From positions 1,178,001 to 1,242,000 of the forward strand of contig CBDCMS010000004.1 of the NCBI GenBank assembly GCA_965219005.1: a stretch of 64,000 bases of DNA, read 5' to 3'. Positions within the stretch are counted from its first letter, which is position 1. Every line of letters begins with the position of its first letter. Below are positions 1 to 13,100 of the stretch, piece by piece. A model generated the notes under the pieces. The model made no database searches, was not told the DNA's origin, and saw nothing but the letters and a program-made list of their open reading frames with translations. This stretch comes from CAUZIZ01 sp965219005. Its GTDB lineage: Bacteria; Acidobacteriota; UBA6911; RPQK01; JAJDTT01. Made by a program: the position numbers and the translations under genes.

Positions 1-3000
1 CCCTTACCCGATCAGACCGTCAGCGCCACGACGGTCGACGATGACGCTTCGGGCTTCACGATCGTCGAGTCAGGCGGCACCTCGGTCAACGAATCGGGCA
101 CCACCGACACGTTCACGGCGGTGTTGGACGCGGAGCCCACCTCCAATGTGGTGATCCTGGTGAGCAGCGCCGATACCGGAGAAGCAACGGTCGATGTCTC
201 CTTGCTGACCTTTACGCCCGCCAACTGGGATACCGCGCAGACGGTCACGGTCACCGGAGTAGACGATGACCTGGACGACGGCGACCAGAACACCCTGATC
301 ACACTTTCGATAGACGACATCAACTCCGATGACACCTTCGATCCCTTACCCGATCAGACCGTCAGCGCCACGACGGTCGACGATGACGCTTCGGGCTTCA
401 CGATCGTCGAGTCAGGCGGCACCTCGGTCAACGAATCGGGCACCACCGACACGTTCACGGCGGTGTTGGACGCGGAGCCCACCTCCAATGTGGTGATCCT
501 GGTGAGCAGCGCCGACACTGGGGAAGCCACGGTCGATGTTTCGCTGCTGACGTTTACGCCCGCCAACTGGGATACGGCACAGACGGTCACCGTCACGGGT
601 GTCGACGATGATCTCGATGATGGCGACCAGAACACGCTGATCACTCTTTCGATCGACGACATCAACTCCGATGACACCTTCGATCCCTTACCCGATCAGA
701 CGGTCAGCGCTACCACGGTGGACGATGACGCTTCCGGATTCACGATCGTTGAATCAAGTGGATCGACCTCGGTGAATGAATCGGGCACCACCGATACCTT
801 CACGGCGGTGTTAGACGCGGAGCCCACCTCCAATGTTGTGATCCTGGTAAGCAGCGCCGACACCGGGGAAGCGACGGTCGATGTCTCGTTACTGACCTTC
901 ACGCCAGCGAACTGGGATACGGCGCAGACGGTCACGGTCACCGGAGTAGACGATGACCTGGACGACGGAGACCAAAACACCCTGATCACGCTGAGTATCG
1001 ATGACGCGAACTCGGATGACACCTTCGATCCCTTGGCCGACCAGACGGTCAATGCCACCACGGTGGACAATGACGCCTCGGGATTCACGATCGTGGAGTC
1101 GGGTGGGACTTCGGTAAATGAATCGGGCACCACCGATACCTTCACGGCGGTGCTGGACGCGGAGCCGATCTCCAATGTCGTGATCCTGGTCAGCAGCGCG
1201 GACACCGGGGAAGCGACGGTAAACGTCTCTTCGCTGACGTTTACGCCGGCCAACTGGGATACCGCACAGACAGTGACGGTCACGGGAGTAGACGACGACC
1301 TGGACGACGGAGACCAAAACACCCTGATCACGCTGAGTATCGATGACGCGAACTCGGATGACACCTTCGATCCCTTACCCGATCAGACGGTCAATGCCAC
1401 CACGGTGGACGATGACGCCTCGGGATTCACGATCGTGGAGTCGGGTGGGACTTCGGTAAATGAATCCGGAACGACGGATATCTTCACGGCGGTACTGACG
1501 GCGGAGCCCACCTCCAATGTGGTGATCCTGGTCAGCAGCGCGGACACCGGGGAAGCGACGGTAAACGTCTCTTCGCTGACGTTTACGCCGGCCAACTGGG
1601 ATACCGCACAGACAGTGACGGTCACGGGAGTAGACGATGACCTGGACGATGGCGACCAGAACACGCTAATCACTCTTTCGATAGACGACATCAACTCCGA
1701 TGACACCTTCGATCCCCTGGCCGATCAGACGGTGAGCGCAACCACGGTGGATGATGATGCTTCCGGCTTCACGATCGTGGAGTCCTCAGGATCGACCTCG
1801 GTGAATGAATCGGGCACGACGGATACCTTCACGGCGGTGTTGGACGCCGAGCCGACCTCCAATGTGGTGATCCTGGTGAGTAGCGCCGACACCGGGGAAG
1901 CGACGGTCGACGCCTCCCTGCTGACGTTTACGCCCGCCAACTGGGATACGGCACAGACGGTCACGGTCACGGGTATCGATGACGACCTGGATGACGGAGA
2001 CCAGAACACACTGATTACGCTTTCGATTGATGACATTAACTCCGACGATACCTTCGACCCCCTACCCGATCAGACCGTGAGCGCCACGACGGTGGACGAT
2101 GACGCCTCTGGTTTCACGATCGTGGAGTCGGGCGGCACCTCGGTGAATGAATCCGGTACGACCGATACGTTCACGGCGGTGCTGGACGCGGAGCCGACCT
2201 CCAATGTCGTGATCCTGGTGAGCAGCGCCGATACCGGAGAAGCGACGGTCGACGTCTCCCTGCTGACGTTTACGCCCGCCAACTGGGATACCGGACAGAC
2301 GGTCACGGTTACAGGAGTCGACGACGACCTGGATGACGGCGACCAGAACACCCTGATCACACTTTCGATAGACGACATCAACTCCGATGACACGTTCGAT
2401 CCCTTACCCGATCAGACGGTCAGCGCTACCACGGTGGACGATGACGCCTCCGGCTTCACGATCGTGGAGTCGGGTGGGACTTCGGTAAATGAATCGGGCA
2501 CCACCGATACCTTCACGGCGGTGCTGGACGCGGAGCCGACCTCCAATGTGGTGATCCTGGTCAGCAGTGCCGACACGGGAGAAGCGACGGTTGACGTCTC
2601 GTTGCTGACCTTCACGACCGCCAACTGGGATACCGCGCAGACGGTCACGGTCACGGGTGTGGACGACGACCTCGACGACGGGGATCAGAATACGCTGATC
2701 ACGCTTTCGATAGACGATGCCAACTCCGACGATACGTTCGATCCCCTGGCCGATCAGACGGTGAGCGCCACCACGGTGGACGATGACGCCTCCGGATTCA
2801 CGATCGTGGAATCTGGTGGGTCGACTTCAGTAGATGAATCCGGGACTACGGATACGTTCACGGCGGTGTTGGACGCCGAGCCGACCTTCAATGTGGTGAT
2901 CCTGGTGAGTAGCGCCGACACCGGGGAAGCGACGGTAAACGTCTCTTCGCTGACGTTTACGCCCGCCAACTGGGATACCGCACAGACGGTCACGGTCACG

Positions 3001-4086
3001 GGAGTAGACGATGACCTGGACGACGGCGACCAGAACACCCTGATCACACTTTCGATCGATGACATCAACTCCGATGACACGTTCGATCCCTTACCCGATC
3101 AGACCGTCAGCGCTACCACGGTGGACGATGATGCCTCCGGCTTCACGATCGTGGAGTCCTCAGGATCGACCTCGGTGAATGAATCAGGTACGACGGATAC
3201 GTTCTCGGCGGTGCTCGATGCGGAGCCCACCTCCAATGTGGTGATCCTGGTCAGCAGCGCCGACACGGGAGAAGCGACGGTTGACGTCTCGTTGCTGACC
3301 TTCACGCCCGCCAACTGGGATACCGCACAGACGGTCACGGTTACTGGAGTAGACGATGACCTGGACGATGGTGACCAGAATACCCTGATCACCTTGAGTA
3401 TCGATGACGCGAACTCGGATGACACCTTCGACCCCTTGGCCGACCAGACCGTCAGCGCCACGACGGTCGACGATGACGCTTCGGGCTTCACGATAGTCGA
3501 GTCGGGTGGGACTTCGGTGAATGAATCGGGCACCACCGATACCTTCACGGCAGTGCTGGACGCGGAGCCGACTTCCAATGTCGTGATCCTGGTGAGCAGC
3601 GCCGATACGGGAGAAGCGACGGTCGACGTCTCGTTGCTGACCTTCACGCCAGCCAACTGGGACACGGCGCAGACGGTGACGGTCACGGGTATCGATGACG
3701 ACCTGGATGACGGAGACCAGAACACACTGATTACGCTTTCGATTGATGATATTAACTCCGACGATAGTTTCGATCCCTTGCCCGATCAGACGGTCAGTGC
3801 CACGACGGTGGACGATGACGCTTCCGGTTTCACAATCGTGGAGTCCTCAGGTTCGACGTCGGTGAATGAATCGGGCACGACGGATAACTTCACGGCAGTT
3901 TTGACGGTGGAGCCCACCTCCAATGTGGTGATCCTGGTGAGCAGCGCCGACACCGGGGAAGCGACGGTCGACGTCTCCCTGCTGACGTTTACGCCCGCCA
4001 ACTGGGATACGGCGCAGACGGTCACGGTCACGGGTGTAGACGATGACCTGGACGACGGCGACCAGAATACCCTGATCACACTTTAG
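1..4086 (+). CDS. Giant Calx-beta-like repeat surface protein, upstream part (5' end outside window, ends at in-frame TAG)
   Basis: The frame is open from base 1, so the true start lies outside the window; the GTG at 121 is only an internal codon. It encodes 12 nearly identical units of 114-115 residues, each reading roughly GTTDTFTAVLDAEP, then SNVVILVSSADTGEATV, then TFTPANWDTAQTVTVTGVDD and SIDDANSDDTFDPL. This beta-rich, Asp-rich pattern matches the CalX-like repeats of bacterial secreted giant proteins, which are thought to bind calcium and form extended stalks (family knowledge). Units differ mainly by one residue (GGTS versus SGSTS). The frame ends at TAG 4084-4086, but the same frame stays open to 16416 with the same repeats, so this and the next entry are almost certainly one gene split by a nonsense change or a sequencing error. 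Confidence 0.8.
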   Translation, partial: PLPDQTVSATTVDDDASGFTIVESGGTSVNESGTTDTFTAVLDAEPTSNVVILVSSADTGEATVDVSLLTFTPANWDTAQTVTVTGVDDDLDDGDQNTLITLSIDDINSDDTFDPLPDQTVSATTVDDDASGFTIVESGGTSVNESGTTDTFTAVLDAEPTSNVVILVSSADTGEATVDVSLLTFTPANWDTAQTVTVTGVDDDLDDGDQNTLITLSIDDINSDDTFDPLPDQTVSATTVDDDASGFTIVESSGSTSVNESGTTDTFTAVLDAEPTSNVVILVSSADTGEATVDVSLLTFTPANWDTAQTVTVTGVDDDLDDGDQNTLITLSIDDANSDDTFDPLADQTVNATTVDNDASGFTIVESGGTSVNESGTTDTFTAVLDAEPISNVVILVSSADTGEATVNVSSLTFTPANWDTAQTVTVTGVDDDLDDGDQNTLITLSIDDANSDDTFDPLPDQTVNATTVDDDASGFTIVESGGTSVNESGTTDIFTAVLTAEPTSNVVILVSSADTGEATVNVSSLTFTPANWDTAQTVTVTGVDDDLDDGDQNTLITLSIDDINSDDTFDPLADQTVSATTVDDDASGFTIVESSGSTSVNESGTTDTFTAVLDAEPTSNVVILVSSADTGEATVDASLLTFTPANWDTAQTVTVTGIDDDLDDGDQNTLITLSIDDINSDDTFDPLPDQTVSATTVDDDASGFTIVESGGTSVNESGTTDTFTAVLDAEPTSNVVILVSSADTGEATVDVSLLTFTPANWDTGQTVTVTGVDDDLDDGDQNTLITLSIDDINSDDTFDPLPDQTVSATTVDDDASGFTIVESGGTSVNESGTTDTFTAVLDAEPTSNVVILVSSADTGEATVDVSLLTFTTANWDTAQTVTVTGVDDDLDDGDQNTLITLSIDDANSDDTFDPLADQTVSATTVDDDASGFTIVESGGSTSVDESGTTDTFTAVLDAEPTFNVVILVSSADTGEATVNVSSLTFTPANWDTAQTVTVTGVDDDLDDGDQNTLITLSIDDINSDDTFDPLPDQTVSATTVDDDASGFTIVESSGSTSVNESGTTDTFSAVLDAEPTSNVVILVSSADTGEATVDVSLLTFTPANWDTAQTVTVTGVDDDLDDGDQNTLITLSIDDANSDDTFDPLADQTVSATTVDDDASGFTIVESGGTSVNESGTTDTFTAVLDAEPTSNVVILVSSADTGEATVDVSLLTFTPANWDTAQTVTVTGIDDDLDDGDQNTLITLSIDDINSDDSFDPLPDQTVSATTVDDDASGFTIVESSGSTSVNESGTTDNFTAVLTVEPTSNVVILVSSADTGEATVDVSLLTFTPANWDTAQTVTVTGVDDDLDDGDQNTLITL
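4084..4086 (+). other. Single in-frame TAG inside the repeat gene
   Basis: Every sister unit has TCG or AGT (Ser) here in the context ACTTTCGATCGACGAC; this unit has ACTTTAGATCGACGAC. One C-to-A change explains the stop. The codons after it (I D D I N S D D T F D P L) continue the repeat without any shift. It may be a real nonsense mutation, an assembly consensus error in near-identical repeats, or a suppressed amber codon. Confidence 0.9.
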
Positions 4087-4152
4087 ATCGACGACATCAA
4101 CTCCGATGATACGTTCGATCCCTTACCCGATCAGACGGTCAGCGCTACCACG

Positions 4153-7100
4153 GTGGACGATGACGCCTCGGGATTCACAGTGGTGGAATCGAGTGGATCG
4201 ACGTCGGTAGATGAATCGGGGACGACCGATACCGTCACGGTGGTACTGGATGCAGAGCCCGCCTCCAACGTGGTGATTACGACAACGAGTGGAGATACCG
4301 GCGAAGCGACCGTGGGTGTGTCCTCGTTGACCTTCACCCCGGCCAACTGGAATACCGCACAGCCGGTGACGGTCACGGGGGTGGACGACGACCTGGACGA
4401 CGGCGACCAGAGCACGCTGATCACCCTGAGTATCGACGATGCCAACTCCGATGACAGCTTCGATCCCTTGGCTGATCAGACGGTCAACGCCACTACGGTG
4501 GATGATGACGCCTCCGGATTTACGATCGTGGAGTCGGGTGGATCGACTTCGGTGAATGAATCCGGCACGACGGATACCTTCACAGCGGTACTAACAGCGG
4601 AGCCAGCCACGAATGTTGTGATCCTGGTCAGCAGCGCTGACAGCGGCGAAGCGACCGTGAACGTGTCCTCGCTGACCTTTACGTCCGCCAATTGGAATAC
4701 CGCGCAGACGGTCACAGTGACGGGAGTGGACGACGACCTGGACGACGGCGACCAGAGCACGCTGATCACCCTGAGTATCGATGATGCCAACTCCGATGAC
4801 AGTTTTGATCCCTTGGCCGATCAGACGGTGAGTGCCACCACGGTGGACGATGACGCCTCGGGATTCACCGTGGTGGAGTCCAGCGGGTCGACGTCGGTGA
4901 ATGAGTCCGGCACGACGGATAGCTTTACAGTTGTCCTGACAGCAGAGCCAAGTTCCAACGTCGTGATTCTGGTGAGCAGCGCCGACACCGGTGAAGCGAC
5001 GGTCGATCTCTCCCTCCTGACCTTCACCCCAGTCAACTGGGACACAGCGCAAGCGGTAACCGTTACGGGTGTGGACGACGACCTGGATGACGGCGACCAG
5101 AGTACGCTGATCACGCTTTCGATAGACGACGCCAACTCGGATGACACCTTCGATCCGTTGTCAGATCAGACGGTCAACGCCACTACGGTGGACGATGACG
5201 CCTCGGGATTCACAGTGGTGGAATCGAGCGGATCGACCTCGGTGAATGAATCGGGCACGACGGATAGCTTTACAGTTGTCCTGACAGCAGAGCCAAGTTC
5301 CAACGTCGTGATTCTGGTGAGCAGTGCCGATACCGGCGAAGCGACCGTGGGTGTGTCCTCGTTGACTTTCACGCCGGCCAACTGGAATACCGCACAGCCG
5401 GTGACGGTCACGGGAGTGGACGACGACCTGGACGACGGCGACCAGAGTACGCTGATCACGCTTTCGATAGACGACGCCAACTCGGATGACACCTTCGATC
5501 CGTTGTCAGATCAGACGGTGAGTGCCACTACGGTGGACGATGACGCCTCGGGATTCACAGTGGTGGAGTCCAGCGGGTCGACGTCGGTGAATGAATCCGG
5601 CACGACGGATACCTTCACAGCGGTGCTAACAGCGGAGCCAGCCACGAATGTAGTGATCCTGGTGAGCAGTGCCGATACCGGCGAAGCGACCGTGGGTGTG
5701 TCCTCGTTGACCTTCACCCCGGCCAACTGGAATACCGCACAGCCGGTGACGGTCACGGGAGTGGACGACGACCTGGACGACGGCGACCAGAGCACGCTGA
5801 TCACGCTGTCGATAGACGACGCCAACTCCGACGATTCCTTCGATCCGTTGTCAGATCAGACGGTCAACGCCACTACGGTGGACGATGACGCCTCGGGATT
5901 CACAGTGGTGGAATCGAGTGGATCGACCTCGGTGAATGAATCGGGTACGACGGATAGCTTTACAGTTGTCCTGACAGCAGAGCCAAGTTCCAACGTCGTG
6001 ATTCTGGTGAGCAGTGCCGATACCGGCGAAGCGACCGTGGGTGTGTCCTCGTTGACCTTCACCCCGGCCAACTGGAATACCGCACAGACGGTCACGGTCA
6101 CCGGAGTAGACGATGACCTGGACGATGGCGACCAGAACACCCTGATCACACTTTCGATCGACGACATCAACTCCGATGACACGTTCGATCCCTTGGCCGA
6201 TCAGACGGTGAGTGCCACCACGGTGGACGATGACGCCTCGGGATTCACGGTGGTGGAATCCAGCGGATCGACCTCGGTGAATGAAGCGGGCACGACGGAT
6301 AGCTTTACAGTTGTCCTGACAGCAGAGCCAAGTTCCAACGTCGTGATTCTGGTGAGCAGTGCCGATACCGGCGAAGCGACCGTGGGTGTGTCCTCGTTGA
6401 CCTTCACGCCGGCCAACTGGAATACCGCACAGCCGGTGACGGTCACGGGAGTGGACGACGACCTGGACGACGGCGACCAGAGTACGCTGATCACGCTTTC
6501 GATAGACGAGGCCAACTCCGACGATTCCTTCGATCCGTTGTCAGATCAGACGGTGAGTGTGACCACGGTGGACGATGATGTTGGCGGCTTCACGGTCGTG
6601 GAATCCAGCGGATCGACCTCAGTGGATGAATCGGGTACGACGGATACCTTCAGCGTGGTGCTGGCGGCGGAGCCAGCCTCGAACGTCGTGATCATGGTCG
6701 GCAGTGCAGATACGGGCGAAGCCACCGTGGACCAGGCGACGTTGACGTTCGTGCCGGGGAGCTGGAACACGCCTCAGGTGGTGACGGTGACCGGCGTCGA
6801 TGATGATCTGGTCGACGGCGATCAGACTACGCTCGTCACGCTGTCAATCGACGACGCCAACTCGGATGACACTTTTGATCCCTTGGCCGATCAGACGGTG
6901 AGTGTGACCACCACCGATGATGATGCGGCCGGCTTCACGGTGGTGGAGGCGGCGGGATCGACGTCGGTAAGCGAGTCGGGCACGACGGACACGTTCACAG
7001 TAGTTCTCACGGCAGAGCCTGCCTCCAACGTCGTGATCCTGGTCAGCAGTGCAGATACGGGCGAAGCCACCGTGGACCAAGCGACGCTGACGTTCGCACC

Positions 7101-10100
7101 GGGGACCTGGAACACGCCTCAAGTGGTGACGGTGACCGGTGTTGATGATGATCTTGTTGACGGCGACCAGAGTACGCTCGTCACGCTGTCAATCGACGAC
7201 GCCAACTCGGATGACACTTTTGATCCCTTGGCCGATCAGACGGTGAGTGTGACCACCACCGATGATGATGCGGCCGGCTTCACGGTGGTGGAGGCGGCGG
7301 GATCGACGTCGGTAAGCGAGTCGGGCACGACGGACACGTTCACAGTAGTTCTCACGGCAGAGCCTGCCTCCAACGTCGTGATCCTGGTCAGCAGTGCAGA
7401 TACGGGCGAAGCCACCGTGGACCAAGCGACGCTGACGTTCGCACCGGGGAATTGGAACACGCCTCAGTTGGTGACGGTGACGGGAGTAGACGACGATTTG
7501 GTCGATGGCGACCAGAGTACGCTCGTCACGCTGAGCGTCGATGACGCCAACTCCGATGACACCTTCGATCCGCTGGCCGACCAGACGGTGAGTGTGACCA
7601 CGACGGATGACGATGCGGCGGGCTTCACTGTGTTGGAGACGGCGGGATCGACGTCGGTAAGCGAGTCGGGCACGACGGACACCCTTACAGTAGTTCTCAC
7701 GGCAGAGCCTGCCTCCAACGTGGTGATCACGGTCGGCAGTGCCGATACGGGCGAAGCCACGGTGGACCAAGCGACGCTGACGTTCGCACCGGGGACCTGG
7801 AACACGCCTCAGGTGGTGACGGTGACCGGCGTTGATGATGATCTGGTCGACGGCGACCAGAGTACGCTAATCACGCTGAACGTCGATGACGCCAACTCCG
7901 ATGACAGCTTCGATCCCTTGGCTGACCAGACGGTCAATGCGACGACGACGGATGATGACGCAGCCGGCTTTACAGTGGCGGAGACAGGCGGATCGACGTC
8001 GGTCAGCGAGTCGGGTACCACGGACACCTTTACAGTGGTCCTGACGGCAGAGCCGGCCTCTAGCGTGGTGATTCTGGTCAGCAGTGCCGATACGGGTGAG
8101 GTCACCGTGGACCAAGCGGCGTTGACATTTGCGCCGGGCAACTGGAGCACGCCTCAGGTGGTGACGGTGACCGGTGTCGATGATGATCTCGTTGATGGCG
8201 ATCAGACTACGCTCGTCACGCTGAGTGTTGATGACGCCACCTCGGATGACACATTCGATCCCCTGGCTGACCAGACGGTGAGTGTGACCACCACCGATGA
8301 TGATGCGGCCGGCTTCACGGTGTTGGAGACGGCGGGATCGACGTCGGTAAGCGAGTCGGGAACGACGGACACGTTCACAGTAGTTCTCACGGCAGAGCCT
8401 GCCTCTAACGTGGTGATCACGGTGGGCAGTGCCGATACGGGCGAAGCCACGGTGGATCAGGCGGCGCTGACATTTGCGCCGGGCAACTGGAGCACGCCTC
8501 AGGTGGTGGCGGTGACCGGTGTCGATGATGATCTGGTCGACGGCGATCAGACTACGCTCGTCACGCTGAGCGTTGATGATGCCACCTCGGATGACACATT
8601 CGATCCCCTGGCTGACCAGACGGTGAGTGTCACGACCACGGACGATGATGCGGCGGGCTTTACGGTGCTGGAGACGGGCGGATCGACTTCGGTGAGCGAG
8701 ACAGGAACGACGGACACCTTCACAGTGGTGTTGACGGCGGAGCCGGCGTCCAGTGTCGTGATTCTGGTCAGCAGCGCCGATACGGGTGAGGCCACGGTGG
8801 ATCAGTCAGCGGTGACGTTCACGCCGGCCAACTGGAATGCTCCACAGATACTGACGGTCACCGGCATCGACGATGATCTGGTCGACGGCGACCAGAGGAC
8901 GCTCGTCACCCTGAGCGTCGATGACGCCAATTCCGATGACGACTTCGATCCTCTGGCCGACCAGACGGTGAGTGTGACTACGACGGACGATGACGCAGCC
9001 GGATTCACGGTAGGCGAGACGGGCGGATCGACTTCGGTGAGCGAAACAGGAACGACGGACACCTTCACAGTGGTGTTGACGGCGGAGCCGGCGTCCAACG
9101 TGGTGATCCTGGTCAGCAGCGCCGATACGGGTGAGGCCACGGTGGATCAGTCAGTCCTGACGTTCACGCCGGCCAACTGGAATGCTCCACAGATACTGAC
9201 AGTGACCGGCATCGACGATGATCTGGTCGACGGCGACCAGACTACGCTCGTCACCCTGAGCGTCGATGACGCCAACTCGGATGACAGTTTTGATCCACTG
9301 GCTGATCAGACGGTGAGCGCGACCACGACGGATGACGATGCGGCCGGCTTCACCGTGTTGGAGACGGCGGGATCGACGTCGGTAAGCGAGTCGGGAACGA
9401 CGGACACGTTCACAGTAGTTCTCACGGCAGAGCCTGCCTCCAACGTGGTGATCACGGTCGGCAGTGCAGATACGGGCGAAGCCACCGTGGACCAAGCGAC
9501 GCTGACGTTCGCACCGGGGAACTGGAACACGCCTCAGGTGGTGACGGTGACCGGCGTCGACGATGATCTCGTCGACGGCGACCAGACCACGCTCGTCACA
9601 CAGTCTATTGATGACGCCAACTCGGATGACGCCTTCGATCCCCTGGCCGACCAGACAGTCAGTGCGACCACCACGGATGATGACGCGGCCGGTTTCACGG
9701 TGTTGGAGACGGCGGGATCGACGTCGGTAAGCGAGTCGGGAACGACGGACACGTTCACAGTAGTTCTCACGGCAGAGCCTGCCTCCAACGTGGTGATTCT
9801 GGTCAGCAGTGCCGATACGGGTGAGGCCACGGTGGATCAGTCAGCGGTGACGTTCACGGCGGCCAACTGGAATGCACCACAGATACTGACGGTCACCGGC
9901 ATCGACGATGATCTGGTCGACGGCGACCAGAGTACGCTCGTCACCCTGAGCGTCGATGACGCCAATTCCGATGACACCTTCGATCCCCTGGCTAACCAGA
10001 CGGTGAATGTGACCATCACCGATGATGATGCGGCCGGCTTTACGGTGGCAGAGACAGATGGATCGACGTCGATCAGCGAGACGGGAACGACGGATACCTT

Positions 10101-13100
10101 CAGTGTAGCCCTCGCAGCTGAGCCAGTCTCCAACGTGGTGGTCCTGGTCGTCAGTGCCGATACAGGTGAGGCCACGGTGGATCAGGCGGCGCTGACGTTC
10201 ACGCCGGCGAACTGGAATGCTCCACAGATGCTGACAGTGACGGGCGTCGATGATGATCTTGTCGACGGCGACCAGAGTACGCTCTTCACGCTGTCGATCG
10301 ACGACACCAACTCGGATGACGCCTTCGATCCGGTAGCGGACCAGTCGGTGACGGTCACCACGACCGATGATGACGCGGCTGGCTTTGCGGTCGTAGAGAC
10401 GTCGGGCTCGACCTCAGTGAACGAGTCGGGCACCACGGACACCTTCAGTGTAGCCCTGGCCGCAGAGCCGACTTCCAACGTAGTGATCCTCCTCAGCAGC
10501 GCCGATACGGGCGAAGCCACGGTGGGTCAGGCGACGCTGACCTTCACGCCGGCAAGCTGGAACGTCGCCCAGATCGTCACCGTCACCGGCGTAGACGACC
10601 AAATCGTCGATGGAGATCAGAATAGCAGCATCTCCCTCAGCATTGACGATGCAAGCTCCGCCGACAGTTTTGACTCACTGCCTGATCAGACGGTCTCGGT
10701 CTCGACGGTCGATGACGACAACGCCGGCTTTAGCGTAGTCGAGTCAGGGGGCTCAAGCGAAGTGGACGAGTCCGGAAAGAAGGACAGCTTCACGGTCCAG
10801 CTCACCAGACAGCCGCTTTCGGATGTAGTGATCTCAGTGACCAGCGGAGATACCAGCGAAGTCACCGCCAGCCCCGCCAGCCTGACCTTCGGCCTCGGCA
10901 ACTGGCAGGTCCCCCAACAAGTCCAGCTGACCGGAGTAAACGACCAGGTTGCCGACCAGGACAAGACGGTCCAGATTGCGCTGAGTGTTCTCGACGCCAG
11001 CTCCGACGACGCCTGGGATGATCTTTCCGACCAAACGGTCTCGGTGAAGAATGTGAACGACGATCCAGCCGGCTTCATCGTTACCCAGAGCAACGGATCC
11101 ACCCGCGTGGACGAGTCCAAGACTACCGATAAGGTGACGGTGGCTCTCAAGAATGAGCCGAGCTCGAACGTGGTGGTGGTGGTAAGCACTTCTGATCCGG
11201 GAGAAGCGGAAATCAATCCGGGCTTCCTGACCTTCACTCCTGCCACCTGGGACATCCCTCAGGAGATCGTCGTAACTGGCGTTGACGACGATCTCCTGGA
11301 TGGAAGTCAGAGCTCGGTTGTGACCCTGAAGATCGATGATGCCAACTCGGACGATGCCTTCGATTCCCTGCCTGACCAAAGCATCAACGTTACGGTTACC
11401 GACGACGACGAAGCCGGTTTTATTGTCACCGAGAACGGGGGCTCCACCGAGGTGGAGGAGTCCGGGAGCACCGATACGTTTACCGTGGTTCTGCGGGTTG
11501 AGCCTGGGTCTGACGTGGTGGTGGCAATCGAGAGCGAAGACGTCACGGAAGTCCGAGTCAGTCCAACTTCCCTGACATTCACGCCCGCCAACTGGAACGT
11601 GACGCAGCGGGTCAACCTTGTCGGCGTCGATGACACTCTGGCTGACGGAGACAAAGACACCTCGATCTACGTGAAGGTGGACGGCTCCAGCTCGGATAAT
11701 GCATTCGCCGGCGTGCCCGACCAGAGCGTCACCGTGACCACAATCGACGACGACCCTGCCGGTTTTCGGGTGGAGGAGTCCGAGGGCTTTACCGAGGCAG
11801 CTGAATCCGGCGTAACTGACACCTTCTCAGTCGTGTTGGAGGCGCAGCCGGAGTCGGATGTCGTCCTGAGCGTCACGAGTGCGGACAGTTCCGAAGTGAC
11901 CGTAAACAGGGATTCCCTGGTCTTCACGACCGAGAATTGGAACGTCCCACAGCAGGTCACGGTGAGCGCTGTTGATGACGACCTGATCGACGGCTCGAAA
12001 AGCGTTTGGGTGACGGTCGGCGTGAACATCGACTCCTCGGCCGATCCCTTCGACGCCTTGCCCGATCAAAGGCTCCAGGTGTCGTCCCGAGACAATGACG
12101 CCGCCGGCTTCTCGGTCAGCGAAAGCGAGGGATCGACCCAGACCAAGGAATCGGAAGACCCTGACAGCTTTACCGTGGTTCTCAACGCCAGGCCCGAGTC
12201 GAACGTGGCTATCAAGATCGCACACAGCGATCAGTCGGAACTTGCGGTGATTCCAAATGTCCTGACCTTTACGCCAGACAACTGGTCTGTCCCCCAACAG
12301 GTGAATGTGCAAGCCGTGAACGACGATTGGATCGACGGCGATAAGACCCATCAGCTGACCCTCAGCGTGGACGAGCTACTCTCGGCCAGCAGCTTCCACG
12401 CTGCCGCGGATCAAGTGCTCGAAGTGACCGTCCTCGACAATGATCTGCCTGGTTTCACGACACGCGAATCGAACGGCTCCACTCAGGTCGATGAATCGGG
12501 CAGCACCGATCCCACGGAGACTAGCGTGAGCCCGACAGTCCTGAGCTACGGACGCAGCAACTGGACAGAGGCACAGGTGGTGACCGTGACCGGGGTAGAC
12601 GACGAGGAAGCCGATGGGATCCGGACGAGTAACGTGCTCTTCAGCATTGATGATGCCAGATCCCATCCTGCCTTCCATCATCTCTCGGACAAAGCCATCC
12701 AGGTGGCGACGACTGATGATGATACGGCAGGCTTCACCGTAACCGAGTCCGGCGACGGCACCCGAGTAGAAGAATCCAATGGGACCGATGTGCTGACCGT
12801 CGTCCTGAACCGGGAGCCTGGCGGCCGGGTGTTGCTTCGAGTAAGCAGCTCTGATCTAACCGAAGTTGTTGTCAATCTGCCTTTCCTCACCTTTACGCCG
12901 GCCAACTGGTCTCAGGCGCAGTCCGTTACCGTGATTGGAGTCGACGACGATGTGGTAGACGGGGACAAAACGACGCTCCTGAGTATCGCTGTCGATGATG
13001 CTCTCTCGGACGATCTTTTTGATCCACTGCCGGCCCAGACGGTCCAGGTGACGACCCTGGATGATGACCAGGCTGGTGTCAGGATCGCCTCTGATGGGTC

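Noticed and set aside
12..12905. Long minus-strand open frames (about 100 residues per unit, some over 180) opposite the repeat gene
   Set aside because: They recur once per repeat because the sense codons recur; they are Ser/Val-rich translations of the complement, have no starts or ribosome sites and stop at each indel codon. The sense strand gives a recognisable domain family.
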